64,000 bases of DNA from Oceanimonas aquatica (GCF_030732065.1 NZ_JAVBHX010000003.1:1-64000), one strand, 5' to 3'; positions 46,517-55,516 are shown, counted from the first letter of the stretch. The notes: generated from the sequence alone by a model not told the origin. Made by a program: numbers and translations.

Positions 46517-47161
46517 CTACAGCCTGAGTACGGGCGCTACCGGGTCGTCGATGCGAAACCAGCCGGCAATGCTCAGTCTCTGGCGGCGAGCCGGCAGCAC
46601 TTCGTGAGGAAAGCGCTCCGACAGAAAACACACCAGGGTGCCGCCTTCGGGCATTACCCTGTGGCTGGGCTGCGCGCCCTTTTCAGCATAGATCAGCAGC
46701 TCACCACCCTGATCCGCCTGCCAGTCGTTGTTGAGGTAGAGCACGGTCGTTACCCGGCGGTTACTGCGGCCCCGAAAGGCATCCAGGTGTTTTTTGTAAA
46801 AGTCGCCTTCGTCATAACGGGCGTAGTGGCACTCGTAATCCCGTAGCCCCATAAACAGCTCGCGGTTAAGGGATTGCTGCAGTCCGGCCATCAGCGCCAG
46901 GTAGTCCTGCTGGGGCGGGGTGGTGCCGTCCAGCCAGCGGGTCTTGTCGGTGCGAATGCGTTCGTTGTTGTGGTGAGCATGCTCCCGGCCAATGCCGGCG
47001 GGAGTGAGCTGCCAGTCGGGCAGGGTGGCAAAGTCCCGGCGCAGGGCGGCGGTCTGGGCGGGGTTGAGAAAACCGGGAAAAATCCCCATGCCGGGGCCGG
47101 CAATGGCCTCGGTGATATCGTCAAAAACGCAAGTGCTAAGCGGCGCTGTGTTCAATGGCAA
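46517..47161 (-). CDS. 2-oxoglutarate/Fe(II) oxygenase, prolyl-4-hydroxylase type
   Basis: 214 residues. The double-stranded beta-helix ligands are visible: HLDAF (His and Asp), the distal His in FPHEVLP, and the 2-oxoglutarate Arg in RQRLSIAGWFR. The middle (RRVTTVLYLNNDW, GGELLIY) is typical of the small SM-20/PHD-like bacterial hydroxylases. The substrate is unknown; ribosomal or EF-Tu proline hydroxylation is known for relatives in Pseudomonas. It is transcribed alone, toward asnB. Confidence 0.85.
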   Translation of the reverse strand: MPLNTAPLSTCVFDDITEAIAGPGMGIFPGFLNPAQTAALRRDFATLPDWQLTPAGIGREHAHHNNERIRTDKTRWLDGTTPPQQDYLALMAGLQQSLNRELFMGLRDYECHYARYDEGDFYKKHLDAFRGRSNRRVTTVLYLNNDWQADQGGELLIYAEKGAQPSHRVMPEGGTLVCFLSERFPHEVLPARRQRLSIAGWFRIDDPVAPVLRL

Positions 47162-47299
47162 AACCCTCCTATGGAGCGCTTATGTACACCTTCAACAACG
47201 CGGGGAACAGCGAGAAAATTTTCCCGTCAGAAAGAGTGTTTTAAAAGATAGTGCCAAAGGAACAGGGCGGGGGCAACGCAGAAAAAAATTGCTCATACG

Positions 47300-47327
47300 A
47301 AAAGAGCCCGCGCATTGCTGCGCGGGC
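47300..47327 (-). terminator. Terminator of tRNA-Ser
   Basis: On the minus strand, GCCCGCGC-AGCAAT-GCGCGGGC is followed by TCTTTT, about 12 nt beyond the tRNA 3' end. Confidence 0.85.
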
Positions 47328-47338
47328 TTTCAAAATGC

Positions 47339-47426
47339 TGGCGGTGAAGGAGGGATTCGAACCCTCGATACGTTGCCGTATACACACTTTCCAGGCGTGC
47401 TCCTTCAGCCACTCGGACACCTCACC
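47339..47426 (-). tRNA. serX: tRNA-Ser (anticodon GGA)
   Basis: 88 nt on the minus strand including an encoded CCA. Acceptor stem GGTGAGG with CTTCACC, anticodon loop CTGGAAA giving GGA, a long variable arm as in serine tRNAs (TGTATACGGCAACGTA region), T loop GGTTCGAATCC. It reads UCC and UCU codons. A terminator follows directly. The region between it and ybjN (47427-47556) should hold its promoter. Confidence 0.95.
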
Positions 47427-47556
47427 ACATTTTTTGTTGTTGCCCTCTGGGCTTTGCCCTTGGGAACGGGGCGTAATGTACTGGCAGCAGCGGACGGGTT
47501 CAAGCATTTTTGGCCGCTCGCCGTTCAACTGCCTTATTAGTGTTCAGTCTGCCGGC

Positions 47557-48003
47557 TTAGTGCACAGCCGCCGGCATTTTCTGCGGCTCGTCCTGCATCA
47601 GATAGCCCAGTTCACCCAGCTCCTGCACCAGCTGATGGGTGGCCATCATGGTCTGCTGCACGATCCACTGAAACTGGTGCTGCTCCATGCCGGCCTGAGT
47701 GTGCAGGTAGTCGGCCACAATCAGCCGGGGCAGGTTGTCGTCCACGATGTCGACAAAAACCTTCAGGCTGGGGTAGTTCATGTTCAGCCGGCCCAGATCG
47801 GCCATCAGCATCAGCAGGGCGGTGGGGCGAATTTCTACTTCGGTAGTGAGAATGGCATCTTCATGCTCTACAAACAGCCGGCTTTCCAGCACGCCGTCCA
47901 GCCCCTGCAGCTCGGCGAGGTGAATGCCATGACAGTTCTCGCAAATGTAATGGTCGATGTGGCCGGCAACCAGCCAGCGCATGGCAATTTCTGCTGTTAA
48001 CAC
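47557..48003 (-). CDS. ybjN: YbjN-family protein
   Basis: 148 residues from a GTG at 48003. The segment YICENCHGIHLAELQGLDGVLESRL aligns by eye with E. coli YbjN (FFECDNCQALHL..., FDGVFDAKI), and IRPTALLMLMADLGRLN and IVDDNLPRLIVAD also match. YbjN is linked to motility and stress phenotypes in E. coli, with no known enzymatic activity. The start is unsure: an ATG at 47982 (141 residues) is the alternative, and an upstream TTG frame to 48051 seems too long. Confidence 0.82.
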   Translation of the reverse strand: MLTAEIAMRWLVAGHIDHYICENCHGIHLAELQGLDGVLESRLFVEHEDAILTTEVEIRPTALLMLMADLGRLNMNYPSLKVFVDIVDDNLPRLIVADYLHTQAGMEQHQFQWIVQQTMMATHQLVQELGELGYLMQDEPQKMPAAVH

Positions 48004-48168
48004 GTGATGTCCCGATAAAATAAGGCTTGAAGGGGCGATATTGTAAACCAAAGCCGGTACGCAGGAAAATTCAAAAGCCCTGTCAGCCTGGTTGCTTTTT
48101 CCGCAGAAAGGGGGAAAGCTGCCAGTAAGACTCAGTGATATCTCATGTCAGTGAAAAAGGATGGATCA

Positions 48169-49032
48169 ATGAACGTATTACTGGCGGCAGTGGATTTGCA
48201 AACGGGTTCGCAACGGGTAGTAGCACGGGCGGCGGAGCTGGCGGCAAGGTTAAAGGCGCGGCTGCATCTGGTGCATGTCATTGACGAAGCCATGGTGCTT
48301 TACGAGCCCATGGTCGAAATTTCGGTGCGCCGGCGGCTGCAGCAGGGGGCCACCCAGGCTCTGCAACAGCTGGTAGACGGGCTTCCTGCCGGATTAAGGG
48401 CCAACATTGAGCGCCATGTGCTGCTGGGCAAGCCGTCCCAGACCCTGGCACGCAAGGCCACCGACCTGCAGGCGGATCTGGTGCTGGCGGGCAGGCAGCA
48501 CCAGGAGCCGGTGCAGGAACTGTTTCTCGGCACCACGGTGGAGCGGTTGCTGCGCCACTGCACCATGCCGGTGCTGGTGGTAACACAAAGCGAGACCGAG
48601 CCCTACCGCCAACTGGTGGCCGCCACGGACTTTTCCCGCAGCTCTCACCATGCCTTGCGGGCCGGGCTGGCGCTGGCGCCCGATGCCGGTGTCAGCCTGG
48701 TGCACGTGTTTGAGCCGCCTCTTCTGCTGGGCCTGTTGCGTCACGACCCCCTGCATACCGACAGCCTGATGAACCATCAGAAGACGCGCATTGAGCGCGA
48801 GGTGAAAGAGGAAATGGCGCATTTCATCGCCGCCGAAGAGCACGACCGCATCGACACCCGTATTTTGTCGGGGGAGGTCAAACAGGCGATCACCGCTGTG
48901 GTAGAGGAGACCAGGGCCCAGTTGCTGGTGCTGGGGTACCACGGCCGCCAGGGCATCAGTCGTTTGCTTGTGGGCAATCTGGCCATGAGCTTTCTCAGTG
49001 CGCCTCCCTGTGATGTGCTGGTGGCCCGTTAG
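48169..49032 (+). CDS. Tandem universal stress protein (UspE-like)
   Basis: 287 residues from the ATG at 48169, which has AAGGA 7 nt upstream; an ATG 24 nt earlier lacks one. There are two Usp domains, MNVLLAAVDL...VLVVTQ (1-150) and YRQLVAATDF...DVLVAR (150-287). The second ends with the G-x2-G-x9-S/T-like LGYHGRQGISRLLVGNLAMS segment, suggesting nucleotide binding. It is a separate branch from the two other Usp genes in this window. The function is a stress response of unknown trigger. Confidence 0.88.
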   Translation: MNVLLAAVDLQTGSQRVVARAAELAARLKARLHLVHVIDEAMVLYEPMVEISVRRRLQQGATQALQQLVDGLPAGLRANIERHVLLGKPSQTLARKATDLQADLVLAGRQHQEPVQELFLGTTVERLLRHCTMPVLVVTQSETEPYRQLVAATDFSRSSHHALRAGLALAPDAGVSLVHVFEPPLLLGLLRHDPLHTDSLMNHQKTRIEREVKEEMAHFIAAEEHDRIDTRILSGEVKQAITAVVEETRAQLLVLGYHGRQGISRLLVGNLAMSFLSAPPCDVLVAR

Positions 49033-49139
49033 GCGCTGTTTAATTTATCAACAACCTTTGAACTTTCTTCCGGCCGCCGGTATCCTTGGCGGCCGTTGGC
49101 GTTATGCCGTTCCCTTCTTTACTACAGCGAGTTTGTTTC

Positions 49140-50732
49140 TTGATTTCCACCAACAACATCACCATGCAGTTCGGCGCCAAGCCGTTGTTCGAAAATATTT
49201 CCGTCAAGTTTGGTGACGGCAACCGCTATGGCCTGATAGGCGCCAACGGCTGTGGCAAGTCCACCTTTATGAAGATTCTGGGCGGGGATCTGGAACCCAG
49301 TGCCGGCAACGTGAGCCTGGATGTGAACGAGCGTATCGGCAAGCTGCGCCAGGATCAGTTCGCCTACGAGAATGAGCGGGTGCTGGATGTGGTGATGATG
49401 GGGCACGTGGAACTGTGGGCCGCCATACACGAGCGCGACAGCATTTACGCCAACCTGGAAGCCAGCGACGAAGACTATATGCGCGCGGCCGAGCTGGAAG
49501 GCCTGGTGGCGGAATACGACGGCTACACTGCCGAAGCCCGGGCCGGCGAGCTGCTGCTGGGGGTGGGCATTCCGCTGGAGCAACATCAGGGCCCCATGAG
49601 CGAAGTCGCACCGGGCTGGAAGCTGCGGGTGCTGCTGGCTCAGGCGCTGTTTTCCGATCCGGACGTGCTGCTGCTTGACGAACCCACCAACAACCTGGAC
49701 ATCGATACCATTCGCTGGCTGGAAGGGGCGCTGAACGAACGCAACAGCACCATGATCATCATCTCCCATGACCGTCACTTTCTGAACAGCGTCTGCACGC
49801 ACATGGCGGATCTGGACTACGGCGAGCTGCGCGTGTATCCGGGCAACTACGACGATTACATGCTGGCCGCCACCCAGGCCCGGGAGCGGCTGTTGGCCGA
49901 CAACGCCAAGAAGAAGGCGCAGATCGCCGAGCTGCAGTCGTTCGTGTCCCGCTTTAGCGCCAACGCCTCCAAGGCGCGCCAGGCCACTTCCCGTGCCAAG
50001 CAGATCGACAAGATCAAGCTGGAAGAGGTGAAGGCGTCCAGCCGTCAGAACCCCTTTATTCGCTTTGAGCAGGACAAGAAGCTCTACCGCAACATTCTGG
50101 AAGTGGAAGGCGTGGCCAAGGGCTATGGCGAGGCGCCGCTGTTCAAGAACCTGAGCATGATGGTGGAAGTGGGCGAGCGCATCGCCATTCTGGGCACCAA
50201 CGGCATCGGTAAATCCACCCTGGTGAAAACCCTGGTGGGTGAGCTGGCGCCCGACAGCGGCACCATCAAGTGGTCGGAAAACGCCAGCATCGGTTATTAC
50301 GCCCAGGATCACGCCGTGGACTTCGACGTGGATCTCACCGTGTTTGAGTGGATGAGCCAGTGGCAGCAGGAAGGCGACGATGAGCAGACCGTGCGCTCTG
50401 TGCTGGGCCGGCTGCTGTTCAGCCAGGACGACATCAAGAAAAAGGTGGGCGTGTTGTCGGGGGGTGAGCAGGGCCGCATGTTGTTTGGCAAGCTGATGAT
50501 GCACAAGCCCAACATTCTGGTGATGGACGAGCCCACCAACCACCTGGACATGGAATCCATTGAATCGCTGAACATGGCGCTGGAAATGTATCCGGGCACC
50601 CTGATCTTCGTGTCTCACGACCGGGAGTTCGTGTCGTCGCTGGCCACCCGTATTCTGGAACTGAGTGAAAACGGCATTCGCGACTTCAGCGGCAGCTACG
50701 ACGACTATCTGCGCGAGCAGGGCGTGCTCTGA
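49140..50732 (+). CDS. ybiT: ABC-F ATPase YbiT
   Basis: 530 residues from a TTG at 49140, giving the E. coli YbiT length and N terminus ([23 protein letters not shown]). An ATG at 49104 would add 12 residues. Two ABC cassettes: Walker [10 protein letters not shown] and GTNGIGKST, signature regions VAPGWKLR and LSGGEQGR, Walker [12 protein letters not shown] and [11 protein letters not shown]. The linker (about 240-320) has the helical PtIM segment [21 protein letters not shown]. It acts on ribosomes as a translation factor; there are no membrane domains. Confidence 0.95.
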   Translation: MISTNNITMQFGAKPLFENISVKFGDGNRYGLIGANGCGKSTFMKILGGDLEPSAGNVSLDVNERIGKLRQDQFAYENERVLDVVMMGHVELWAAIHERDSIYANLEASDEDYMRAAELEGLVAEYDGYTAEARAGELLLGVGIPLEQHQGPMSEVAPGWKLRVLLAQALFSDPDVLLLDEPTNNLDIDTIRWLEGALNERNSTMIIISHDRHFLNSVCTHMADLDYGELRVYPGNYDDYMLAATQARERLLADNAKKKAQIAELQSFVSRFSANASKARQATSRAKQIDKIKLEEVKASSRQNPFIRFEQDKKLYRNILEVEGVAKGYGEAPLFKNLSMMVEVGERIAILGTNGIGKSTLVKTLVGELAPDSGTIKWSENASIGYYAQDHAVDFDVDLTVFEWMSQWQQEGDDEQTVRSVLGRLLFSQDDIKKKVGVLSGGEQGRMLFGKLMMHKPNILVMDEPTNHLDMESIESLNMALEMYPGTLIFVSHDREFVSSLATRILELSENGIRDFSGSYDDYLREQGVL

Positions 50733-50758
50733 TCTGTCTCGCCACCCCTGAATTTTCT

Positions 50759-50828
50759 TTCGTCACTCCCGCGAAGGCGGGAGTCCAGTGCATAGTGTCA
50801 TGGATGTTCATTTTGCGGGAGTGACGAA
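50759..50828. repeat. 70-bp palindromic element with 14-bp terminal inverted repeats
   Basis: TTCGTCACTCCCGC (50759-50772) and GCGGGAGTGACGAA (50815-50828) are perfect inverted ends. Inside, ACTCCCGC-GAAG-GCGGGAGT forms a hairpin at the left end. The core resembles the dispersed CCCGCGAAGGCGGG repeats of many proteobacteria and the palindrome at 44594. Size and shape suit a REP pair or a small non-autonomous element. Confidence 0.65.
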
Positions 50829-50861
50829 GAGCAACACGATTTCAAAAGCAATCACAACAAA

Positions 50862-50882
50862 ACGCCGGGCATTGCCCGGCGT
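50862..50882 (-). terminator. Terminator of the Usp gene, possibly two-way
   Basis: ACGCCGGGC-ATT-GCCCGGCGT. On the minus strand it is followed by TTTTGTTG, on the plus strand by TGTTGTCTTT. It lies about 30 nt past the minus-strand Usp stop and 130 nt past ybiT. Confidence 0.8.
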
Positions 50883-50911
50883 TGTTGTCTTTATTCAGCG
50901 CACTCAGTGCA

Positions 50912-51766
50912 TTAGCGCAAAATCAGCATGGGTTTATGGGACTCCTGCAGCATCAGATCGGTAATGCTGCCCAGCAGCCACAGGCGAATGCGGGAGTGGC
51001 CGTAGGCGCCCATTACCATCAGATCCATGTTCTGCTTTTCCTGGTAGGCCAGCAGGTTTTTCTTCACTTCACCCTGCAGCAGGGCGGCGGTAGCCTTGTG
51101 TCCCTTGTCTTCCAGCAGCTGGCGTGCCGCTTCAAGCTGGGCCTTTTTCTCTTCGCTGGGGCCGGCCACCATCACCACGTGACACTCCAGCCCCTTGAAC
51201 AGGGCCGAGTCGGCAACGTATTCCACGCACTTGCGGGTGGTATCGCTGCCGTCAAAGGCGATCATGATGCGCTGGGGTGGCGAATAGTCCCCGTCGGTCA
51301 GCAGCAGCGGCTTGTCGGTGGTGCGAATGACCTGTTCAACGTGGCTGCCCAGGCGCTCCGGGCTGTCGTCTTCGTTGTTGCCACGGCGCCCCAGCACCAC
51401 CAGATCGGCATAGTCGTCATATTGCTCCAGTGCCTGTACCAGACGACCTTCGCGGGAAATGGTGCGTGGCGCGGGATAGCCGGCCTGCTGAATGTGCTCG
51501 CTGGCCTGCTCAAGGATCAGTTTGCTCTGCTCCCTGGCCAGTTCGGCCCGTTTCTTGTCAATGTCGGCAAGCTCTGCCTGCACACTGTCCTGAGCGCTGA
51601 GGCTGGAAGCCGCACCCATGTTGTAAAGCAGGGTGGGCTCGGGCTTGTGGGTGACGTTCAGCAGCACCAGAGAGGCGGAAAGTTGCCGGGCAGCCCAGGC
51701 CGCATAATCGCAAACGCAGGCGGTGTGTTTGGAACCGTCGATACCGGCCAGTACATTGGTGCTCAT
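50912..51766 (-). CDS. Tandem universal stress protein, UspA family
   Basis: 284 residues in two Usp domains. The first (MSTNVLAGIDGSKHTACVCDYAAW) carries a Glu/Lys-rich helical insertion (about 60-95); the second begins QRIMIAFDGSDTTRKCVEYV and ends MVMGAYGHSRIRLWLLGSITDLML, with the ATP-type glycine pattern. It is a paralogue of the gene at 56861-57709, sharing most motifs. The upstream spacer contains a perfect FNR-type site (51954-51967), which could also act on this gene from a distance of about 190 nt. Confidence 0.9.
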   Translation of the reverse strand: MSTNVLAGIDGSKHTACVCDYAAWAARQLSASLVLLNVTHKPEPTLLYNMGAASSLSAQDSVQAELADIDKKRAELAREQSKLILEQASEHIQQAGYPAPRTISREGRLVQALEQYDDYADLVVLGRRGNNEDDSPERLGSHVEQVIRTTDKPLLLTDGDYSPPQRIMIAFDGSDTTRKCVEYVADSALFKGLECHVVMVAGPSEEKKAQLEAARQLLEDKGHKATAALLQGEVKKNLLAYQEKQNMDLMVMGAYGHSRIRLWLLGSITDLMLQESHKPMLILR

Positions 51767-51953
51767 CTTTTTTATCCTGATAGGTAATTGACATTAAAAA
51801 GAATTGCGGGGGCTTTGTGATCAGCACTCTAACACAGTTTGCACCCAGTGAAACAAAGGATAGCAAGGACCGTCGGTTTTATTGATTCAGAACAAATGGA
51901 GCGATGTGCCAGGTTGCTTAGTTGAAAAGGTTATGTAAAAAAATGAAACAAAA

Positions 51954-51993
51954 TTGATCCTAATCAAGTCGAATATAGTAGCCGAAATATATC
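51954..51993 (+). promoter_or_regulatory. FNR/Anr-type site and -10 element ahead of small exported protein
   Basis: TTGATCCTAATCAA (51954-51967) matches TTGAT-N4-ATCAA exactly. A TATATC (51988-51993) could be the -10 element, putting the start near 52000 and the site centre at about -40, the position of an FNR-activated class II promoter. The remainder of 51767-52074 is an A+T-rich spacer without a gene. Confidence 0.65.
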
Positions 51994-52074
51994 GGCTTGG
52001 GGTTGTGCCCCTCGCATGGTCGGGCTGATTGCAGTTGTGTGGCTTATGGCCCGGCACCAAAAAGGAGAATTATT

Positions 52075-52266
52075 ATGAAGACCGTCATGTCAGTCATGCT
52101 TGCCGCCGTGTTTGCGTTGAGCATGGTGCCGCTTCATACCAATGCCGCCACGGCCAGCCAGCCGTTTGCCGACACGTATTCCTCCCGTGGGGACGGTATC
52201 GATAATCGTACGTGTAAAATGATGAAAAAACAGGGTAAGAAACTGCCCGGTTTCTGCCGTCCCTGA
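52075..52266 (+). CDS. 63-aa exported protein of unknown function
   Basis: 63 residues from the ATG at 52075, with AAGGAG 7 nt upstream; a longer frame from 51997 lacks a ribosome site. The first 25 residues are a clear signal peptide (KTVMSVMLAAVFALSMV, likely cut after NAA or THAT-like TNAA). The mature part is small and basic, with two Cys (RTCKMMKKQGKKLPGFCRP) that could form a disulphide. I recognise no family. It is alone between an FNR-like promoter and a terminator, so it would be made under oxygen limitation if the site is real. Confidence 0.75.
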   Translation: MKTVMSVMLAAVFALSMVPLHTNAATASQPFADTYSSRGDGIDNRTCKMMKKQGKKLPGFCRP

Positions 52267-52297
52267 TATTCATCCCTTTCCCACTCGAGCATAAATC

Positions 52298-52324
52298 AAA
52301 GGAGCCGTTACGGCTCCTTTCGTT
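52298..52324. terminator. Bidirectional terminator
   Basis: AAAGGAGCC-GTTAC-GGCTCCTTT followed by CGTTTATT on the plus strand. It separates the small exported protein from the converging desaturase operon. Confidence 0.85.
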
Positions 52325-52327
52325 TAT

Positions 52328-53125
52328 TCAGGAACCCGTACGACGAAACGGCTGGATCAGCAGTTTTAACAGCGTGCGATCAACGGGAGTGCGAAATTCC
52401 TTCAGGCCCAGCCGCATGCCGAGGTGACCATCCCGGGGCTGGGCGCGGTAGGTGCCCAGCCAGCGATCCCAGCAACTAAGATTGAAACCAAAGTTGCTGT
52501 CGGTTTCTTTTGGATAGACAGAGTGATGCACCCTGTGCATGTCGGGAGTGACCAGCAGCCGTCGCACCAGGGCATCAAGGCGAGGCGGCAGGTAAATATT
52601 GGCGTGGTTAAACAGGGAGGTGGCATTCAGCAGCACTTCAAACACCAGCACCGCCAGGGGCGAGGCTCCCAGCAGCATGACACTGGCCAGCTTGATGGTC
52701 ATGGACAGCAGAATTTCCAGCGGATGAAAACGCACGCCCGTGGTCACGTCCAGCTCGGTGTCGGTGTGGTGCATGCGATGCAGCCGCCACAGCAGCGGCA
52801 CCCGGTGAAACAGCCGGTGCTGCCAGTAGATGATGAAATCCAGGATCAGTACCGTCAGAACCAGCGCCAGCCACCCGGGAAGGTTAAGCCAGGGCAGCAG
52901 CCCCCAGCCCCGGCTCGTGGCCAGCAGCGCTGCCCCCACGGCGGCCAGCGGAAACAGGGCCCGCACCAGCAGGGTATTGAAACCGGCCAGCGCCAGATGC
53001 CTGAGCCAGCGCCGCCAGCGTTTTTGTTGTCGTGGCCGGCGAGGGGCGGCCTGCTCCCACAGCAGGAACAGCAGCAACAGGCCGGCAAAACTGCCCAGCC
53101 GCAGCCAGGGTTCAAACTCGTTCAT
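52328..53125 (-). CDS. Sterol desaturase / fatty acid hydroxylase family membrane enzyme
   Basis: 265 residues with membrane segments near 10-25, 45-70 and 85-105 and a pair around 140-170. The di-iron histidine clusters of the family are present: HRLFH (about 105), HRMHH (about 118) and HRVHH (about 200). It should act on a lipid C-H bond. It is the last gene of the ATGA-coupled operon with ArsS and two glycosyltransferases, so its substrate may be the lipid or sugar product of that pathway; this link is inference. Confidence 0.88.
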   Translation of the reverse strand: MNEFEPWLRLGSFAGLLLLFLLWEQAAPRRPRQQKRWRRWLRHLALAGFNTLLVRALFPLAAVGAALLATSRGWGLLPWLNLPGWLALVLTVLILDFIIYWQHRLFHRVPLLWRLHRMHHTDTELDVTTGVRFHPLEILLSMTIKLASVMLLGASPLAVLVFEVLLNATSLFNHANIYLPPRLDALVRRLLVTPDMHRVHHSVYPKETDSNFGFNLSCWDRWLGTYRAQPRDGHLGMRLGLKEFRTPVDRTLLKLLIQPFRRTGS

Positions 53126-53727
53126 AGCCAGCGCCCCGGCAACAGAAACAGATCCCCCGGCTCATCAATATCCTGCAGGGTTTCGCCCTCACACCAGTGC
53201 CAGCCCAGGGCGTCAAGCCGCTGGCGGGTTAACTCCGCTACCCGGTCGGTGCTCCAGGGCATGTTGTCGAACAGCGCGGCAGAAAACCGGCGCTGGCCCA
53301 GCAGGGCATAGCCGCCGTCGGCGGTGGCATGCAGCAGGGCGTCGTAACCGGCAAGCCGGGTCGCCGCCCGTTGCAGCAGTGCCGGGCACAACTGGGGGCA
53401 GTCGGTGCCCACCAGCAAGACCGCCTCATTCTGCGTCAGGCCACGCCTGGCCGCCCGGGCCATGCGGGCGCCCAAATTGCCCTCACCCTGGCCACTTGGC
53501 TCTAGGCCTGCCGGCAGATGAAAGGCTCTCCAGTCGGAGTGGGTGGGGGCCGGGCTCATGCACAACTCCACCGGGCCGATATCGGCGGCCAGGGCATGCG
53601 CGAGTGTGCTGTTCAGCATGGTGTGAGCCAGGCGGGCGGCCCCCTCGGCGCCCAGCGCCGGGATCAGCCGGGTTTTGGCTTGGCCGGGCAGGGGCGCCTT
53701 GGCAAAAATCAGAAGGCGGGTCGTCAT
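53122..53727 (-). CDS. TIGR04282-type glycosyltransferase (DUF2064)
   Basis: 201 residues from the ATG at 53727, which overlaps the preceding stop as ATGA; the longer frame to 53811 is not needed. Seen: LLIFAKAPLPGQAKTRLIPALG, VLLVGTDCPQL, DALLHATADGGYALLG and a closing DIDEPGDLFLL. The fold is GT-A, like nucleotidyltransferases. Members often sit beside ArsS and a TIGR04283 protein, exactly as here. Confidence 0.88.
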   Translation of the reverse strand: MTTRLLIFAKAPLPGQAKTRLIPALGAEGAARLAHTMLNSTLAHALAADIGPVELCMSPAPTHSDWRAFHLPAGLEPSGQGEGNLGARMARAARRGLTQNEAVLLVGTDCPQLCPALLQRAATRLAGYDALLHATADGGYALLGQRRFSAALFDNMPWSTDRVAELTRQRLDALGWHWCEGETLQDIDEPGDLFLLPGRWL

Positions 53728-54380
53728 CGGTACTGTGCCGCCAGCTGTTCGGGATCGGCGCCGCGCCAGTAGGCAAAGCGCAGGCGCCACATCAGCCAGA
53801 TGGTTCGCCACAGGCCGTTCTGCTCCCAGCGCCGGCCGGAGGTGCGCACCCGTTGCCGCAAACAGGCCGGCGGCCCCTGTTTTTTAAGGCGCTTGCTGAG
53901 CTCGATGTCTTCCATCAAGGGCTGCTCGGGAAAGCCGCCCACTGCTGAAAAGGTACTTTTACGCATGAACAGGCCTTGATCACCGGTGGCGATGCCGCTC
54001 AGCCGGGAGCGCAGGTTCATCAGCCTGCCTATCACCGCCAGCATGGGCTGGCGGCCCTGCAAGATCACATCGAACCGGCCCCAGTGATGGCGTTGCAGCG
54101 CGGTGGTGACAAGCTCCGCCGCCCGGTCGGGCAACAGCGTGTCGGCATGCAAAAACAGCAGGCACTGGCCCCGTGCCGCGGCGGCACCGGCGTTCATCTG
54201 CCGGGCCCGGCCGGGCCGTGAGGGAATAACCCGTGCGCCCAGGCGCTGGGCCAGCCGGGGCGTGTCATCGGTGCTGCCGCCATCCACCACAATGACTTCG
54301 GCATGCGGCGGCAGGGCCTTCAGGGTCGCCGGAAGGGTGGTGGCTTCGTTGAGAGCGGGAATAATAATGCTGAGGCTCAT
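53724..54380 (-). CDS. TIGR04283-type family 2 glycosyltransferase
   Basis: 218 residues. The GT2 motifs are SIIIPALNEATTLP, VIVVDGGSTDDT, RARQMNAGAAAARG and FLHADTLLP (metal-binding Asp). GDQGLFMRKSTFSAVGGFPEQPLMEDIELSKRL is the acceptor-side hallmark of this subfamily. There is a short hydrophobic C terminus but no clear membrane span. It is ATGA-coupled at both ends. Confidence 0.92.
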   Translation of the reverse strand: MSLSIIIPALNEATTLPATLKALPPHAEVIVVDGGSTDDTPRLAQRLGARVIPSRPGRARQMNAGAAAARGQCLLFLHADTLLPDRAAELVTTALQRHHWGRFDVILQGRQPMLAVIGRLMNLRSRLSGIATGDQGLFMRKSTFSAVGGFPEQPLMEDIELSKRLKKQGPPACLRQRVRTSGRRWEQNGLWRTIWLMWRLRFAYWRGADPEQLAAQYR

Positions 54381-55348
54381 GCTGGCCCCTCGTCATGAAG
54401 GGCGCCGCCGCAACTGCTGCCCTGACCGGCGGTGCAGCCATGGCAGTGGCCCGCCACCCGAATAGCACAGCCCACGTAATCCTGTTGCAGCAGGTCTTCA
54501 AGGTGGGGCCGGCCTTCACCGGCAAGCGGCAGCTCGAGCTGCTGGTTGAAGTCGCAGTCATACAGGTAACCCTGCCAGTCAACGCTGATCAGGCTTTTGC
54601 ACATGACATTGGTCAGGTTGTCGGCGCTGAAGTTGTCTTGTAGCAAGGTCATGTAGTCGTGAAACTGGCGTTTGCTGATGAGGTAGTCGCCAAAGCGCTT
54701 GATGGGCATATTGGCCAGGGCAAACAGCTGATTGAACTCAATGTCGAAGTGGCGCTTCAGCTGGTGCCGGTAGGCCGCTTCCAGTTCCGCTTGAGGTGGT
54801 GGCAGGCTGGGCCCCTGAGGGTTGTACACCAGGTTCAGCACCAGATCTGAGCCGGGCTTGCCGTAGCCCAGCCGGTTGAGCTGTTGCTGTGCCAGAATGC
54901 TTTTATCAAAGCTGCCCTTGCCCCGCTGCCGGTCGACATTCTCCATGGCATAGCAGGGCAGGGAGGCCACCACTTCTACCTGGTTTTCCGCCAGAAACGC
55001 CGCCAGGGTTTCCTGCCCCGGCTCCAGCAGTATGGTGAGGTTGCAGCGGTCAATCACCCGCACGCCAAGGGCGCGGGCCTGACGCACCAGGTGGCGAAAG
55101 CCCGAATGCAGCTCGGGGGCCCCGCCGGTGAGATCCAGGGTGGTAATGCCCCTGGCCTGCAATACCCGGGGGATCAGCGCCAGCGTTTGCTCGTCCATCA
55201 TTTCGGTGCGGTGAGGCCCGGCGGCTACGTGGCAGTGCACGCATTTCATGTTGCACCGGTAACCCAGGTTCACCTGCAGGGTGTCGAGGCGTTCACGCCG
55301 GATCGGCGGAAAGTCGGTCTGCTCCAGCAGCGGCAGGGTGTCACGCAT
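54377..55348 (-). CDS. arsS: ArsS-like radical SAM enzyme (arsenosugar biosynthesis type)
   Basis: 323 residues. The radical SAM cluster motif C-x3-C-x2-C is at C32, C36 and C39 (GYRCNMKCVHCH). LDLTGGAPELHSGF and LPCYAMENVDRQRG are family-typical, and a Cys-rich C terminus (CHGCTAGQGSSCGG, the DUF3641 part) would hold a further cluster. ArsS attaches the SAM 5-deoxyadenosyl group to dimethylarsinous acid. No arsM methyltransferase is in the window, so the substrate could come from elsewhere or differ. First gene of a four-gene operon; divergent mtnK lies 168 bp away. Confidence 0.88.
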   Translation of the reverse strand: MRDTLPLLEQTDFPPIRRERLDTLQVNLGYRCNMKCVHCHVAAGPHRTEMMDEQTLALIPRVLQARGITTLDLTGGAPELHSGFRHLVRQARALGVRVIDRCNLTILLEPGQETLAAFLAENQVEVVASLPCYAMENVDRQRGKGSFDKSILAQQQLNRLGYGKPGSDLVLNLVYNPQGPSLPPPQAELEAAYRHQLKRHFDIEFNQLFALANMPIKRFGDYLISKRQFHDYMTLLQDNFSADNLTNVMCKSLISVDWQGYLYDCDFNQQLELPLAGEGRPHLEDLLQQDYVGCAIRVAGHCHGCTAGQGSSCGGALHDEGPA

Positions 55349-55433
55349 AACAAGGCTCCGTCGGCATGGCTGTATTCATTAGTGTGGCGGGCGAGGGGGT
55401 TTCTTACAAAAAGGTAGCAGGGAGAATGAAAAA

Positions 55434-55475
55434 GGTTCATTTGAACCATTTTTTTGTGATGCCGCCTTCTATAGT
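55434..55475 (+). promoter_or_regulatory. Inverted repeat and -10 element upstream of mtnK
   Basis: GGTTCA-TT-TGAACC (55434-55447) is a perfect 6-bp inverted repeat in an A/T-rich setting, 22 bp before a TATAGT (55470-55475). A start near 55482 would leave a 35-nt leader before the mtnK ATG. The repeat is placed for an activator or for a shared operator with arsS. Confidence 0.4.
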
Positions 55476-55516
55476 GGAGGCAGTCATGATGAAAAGTACA
55501 TCCTCGGAGGAGTTAG

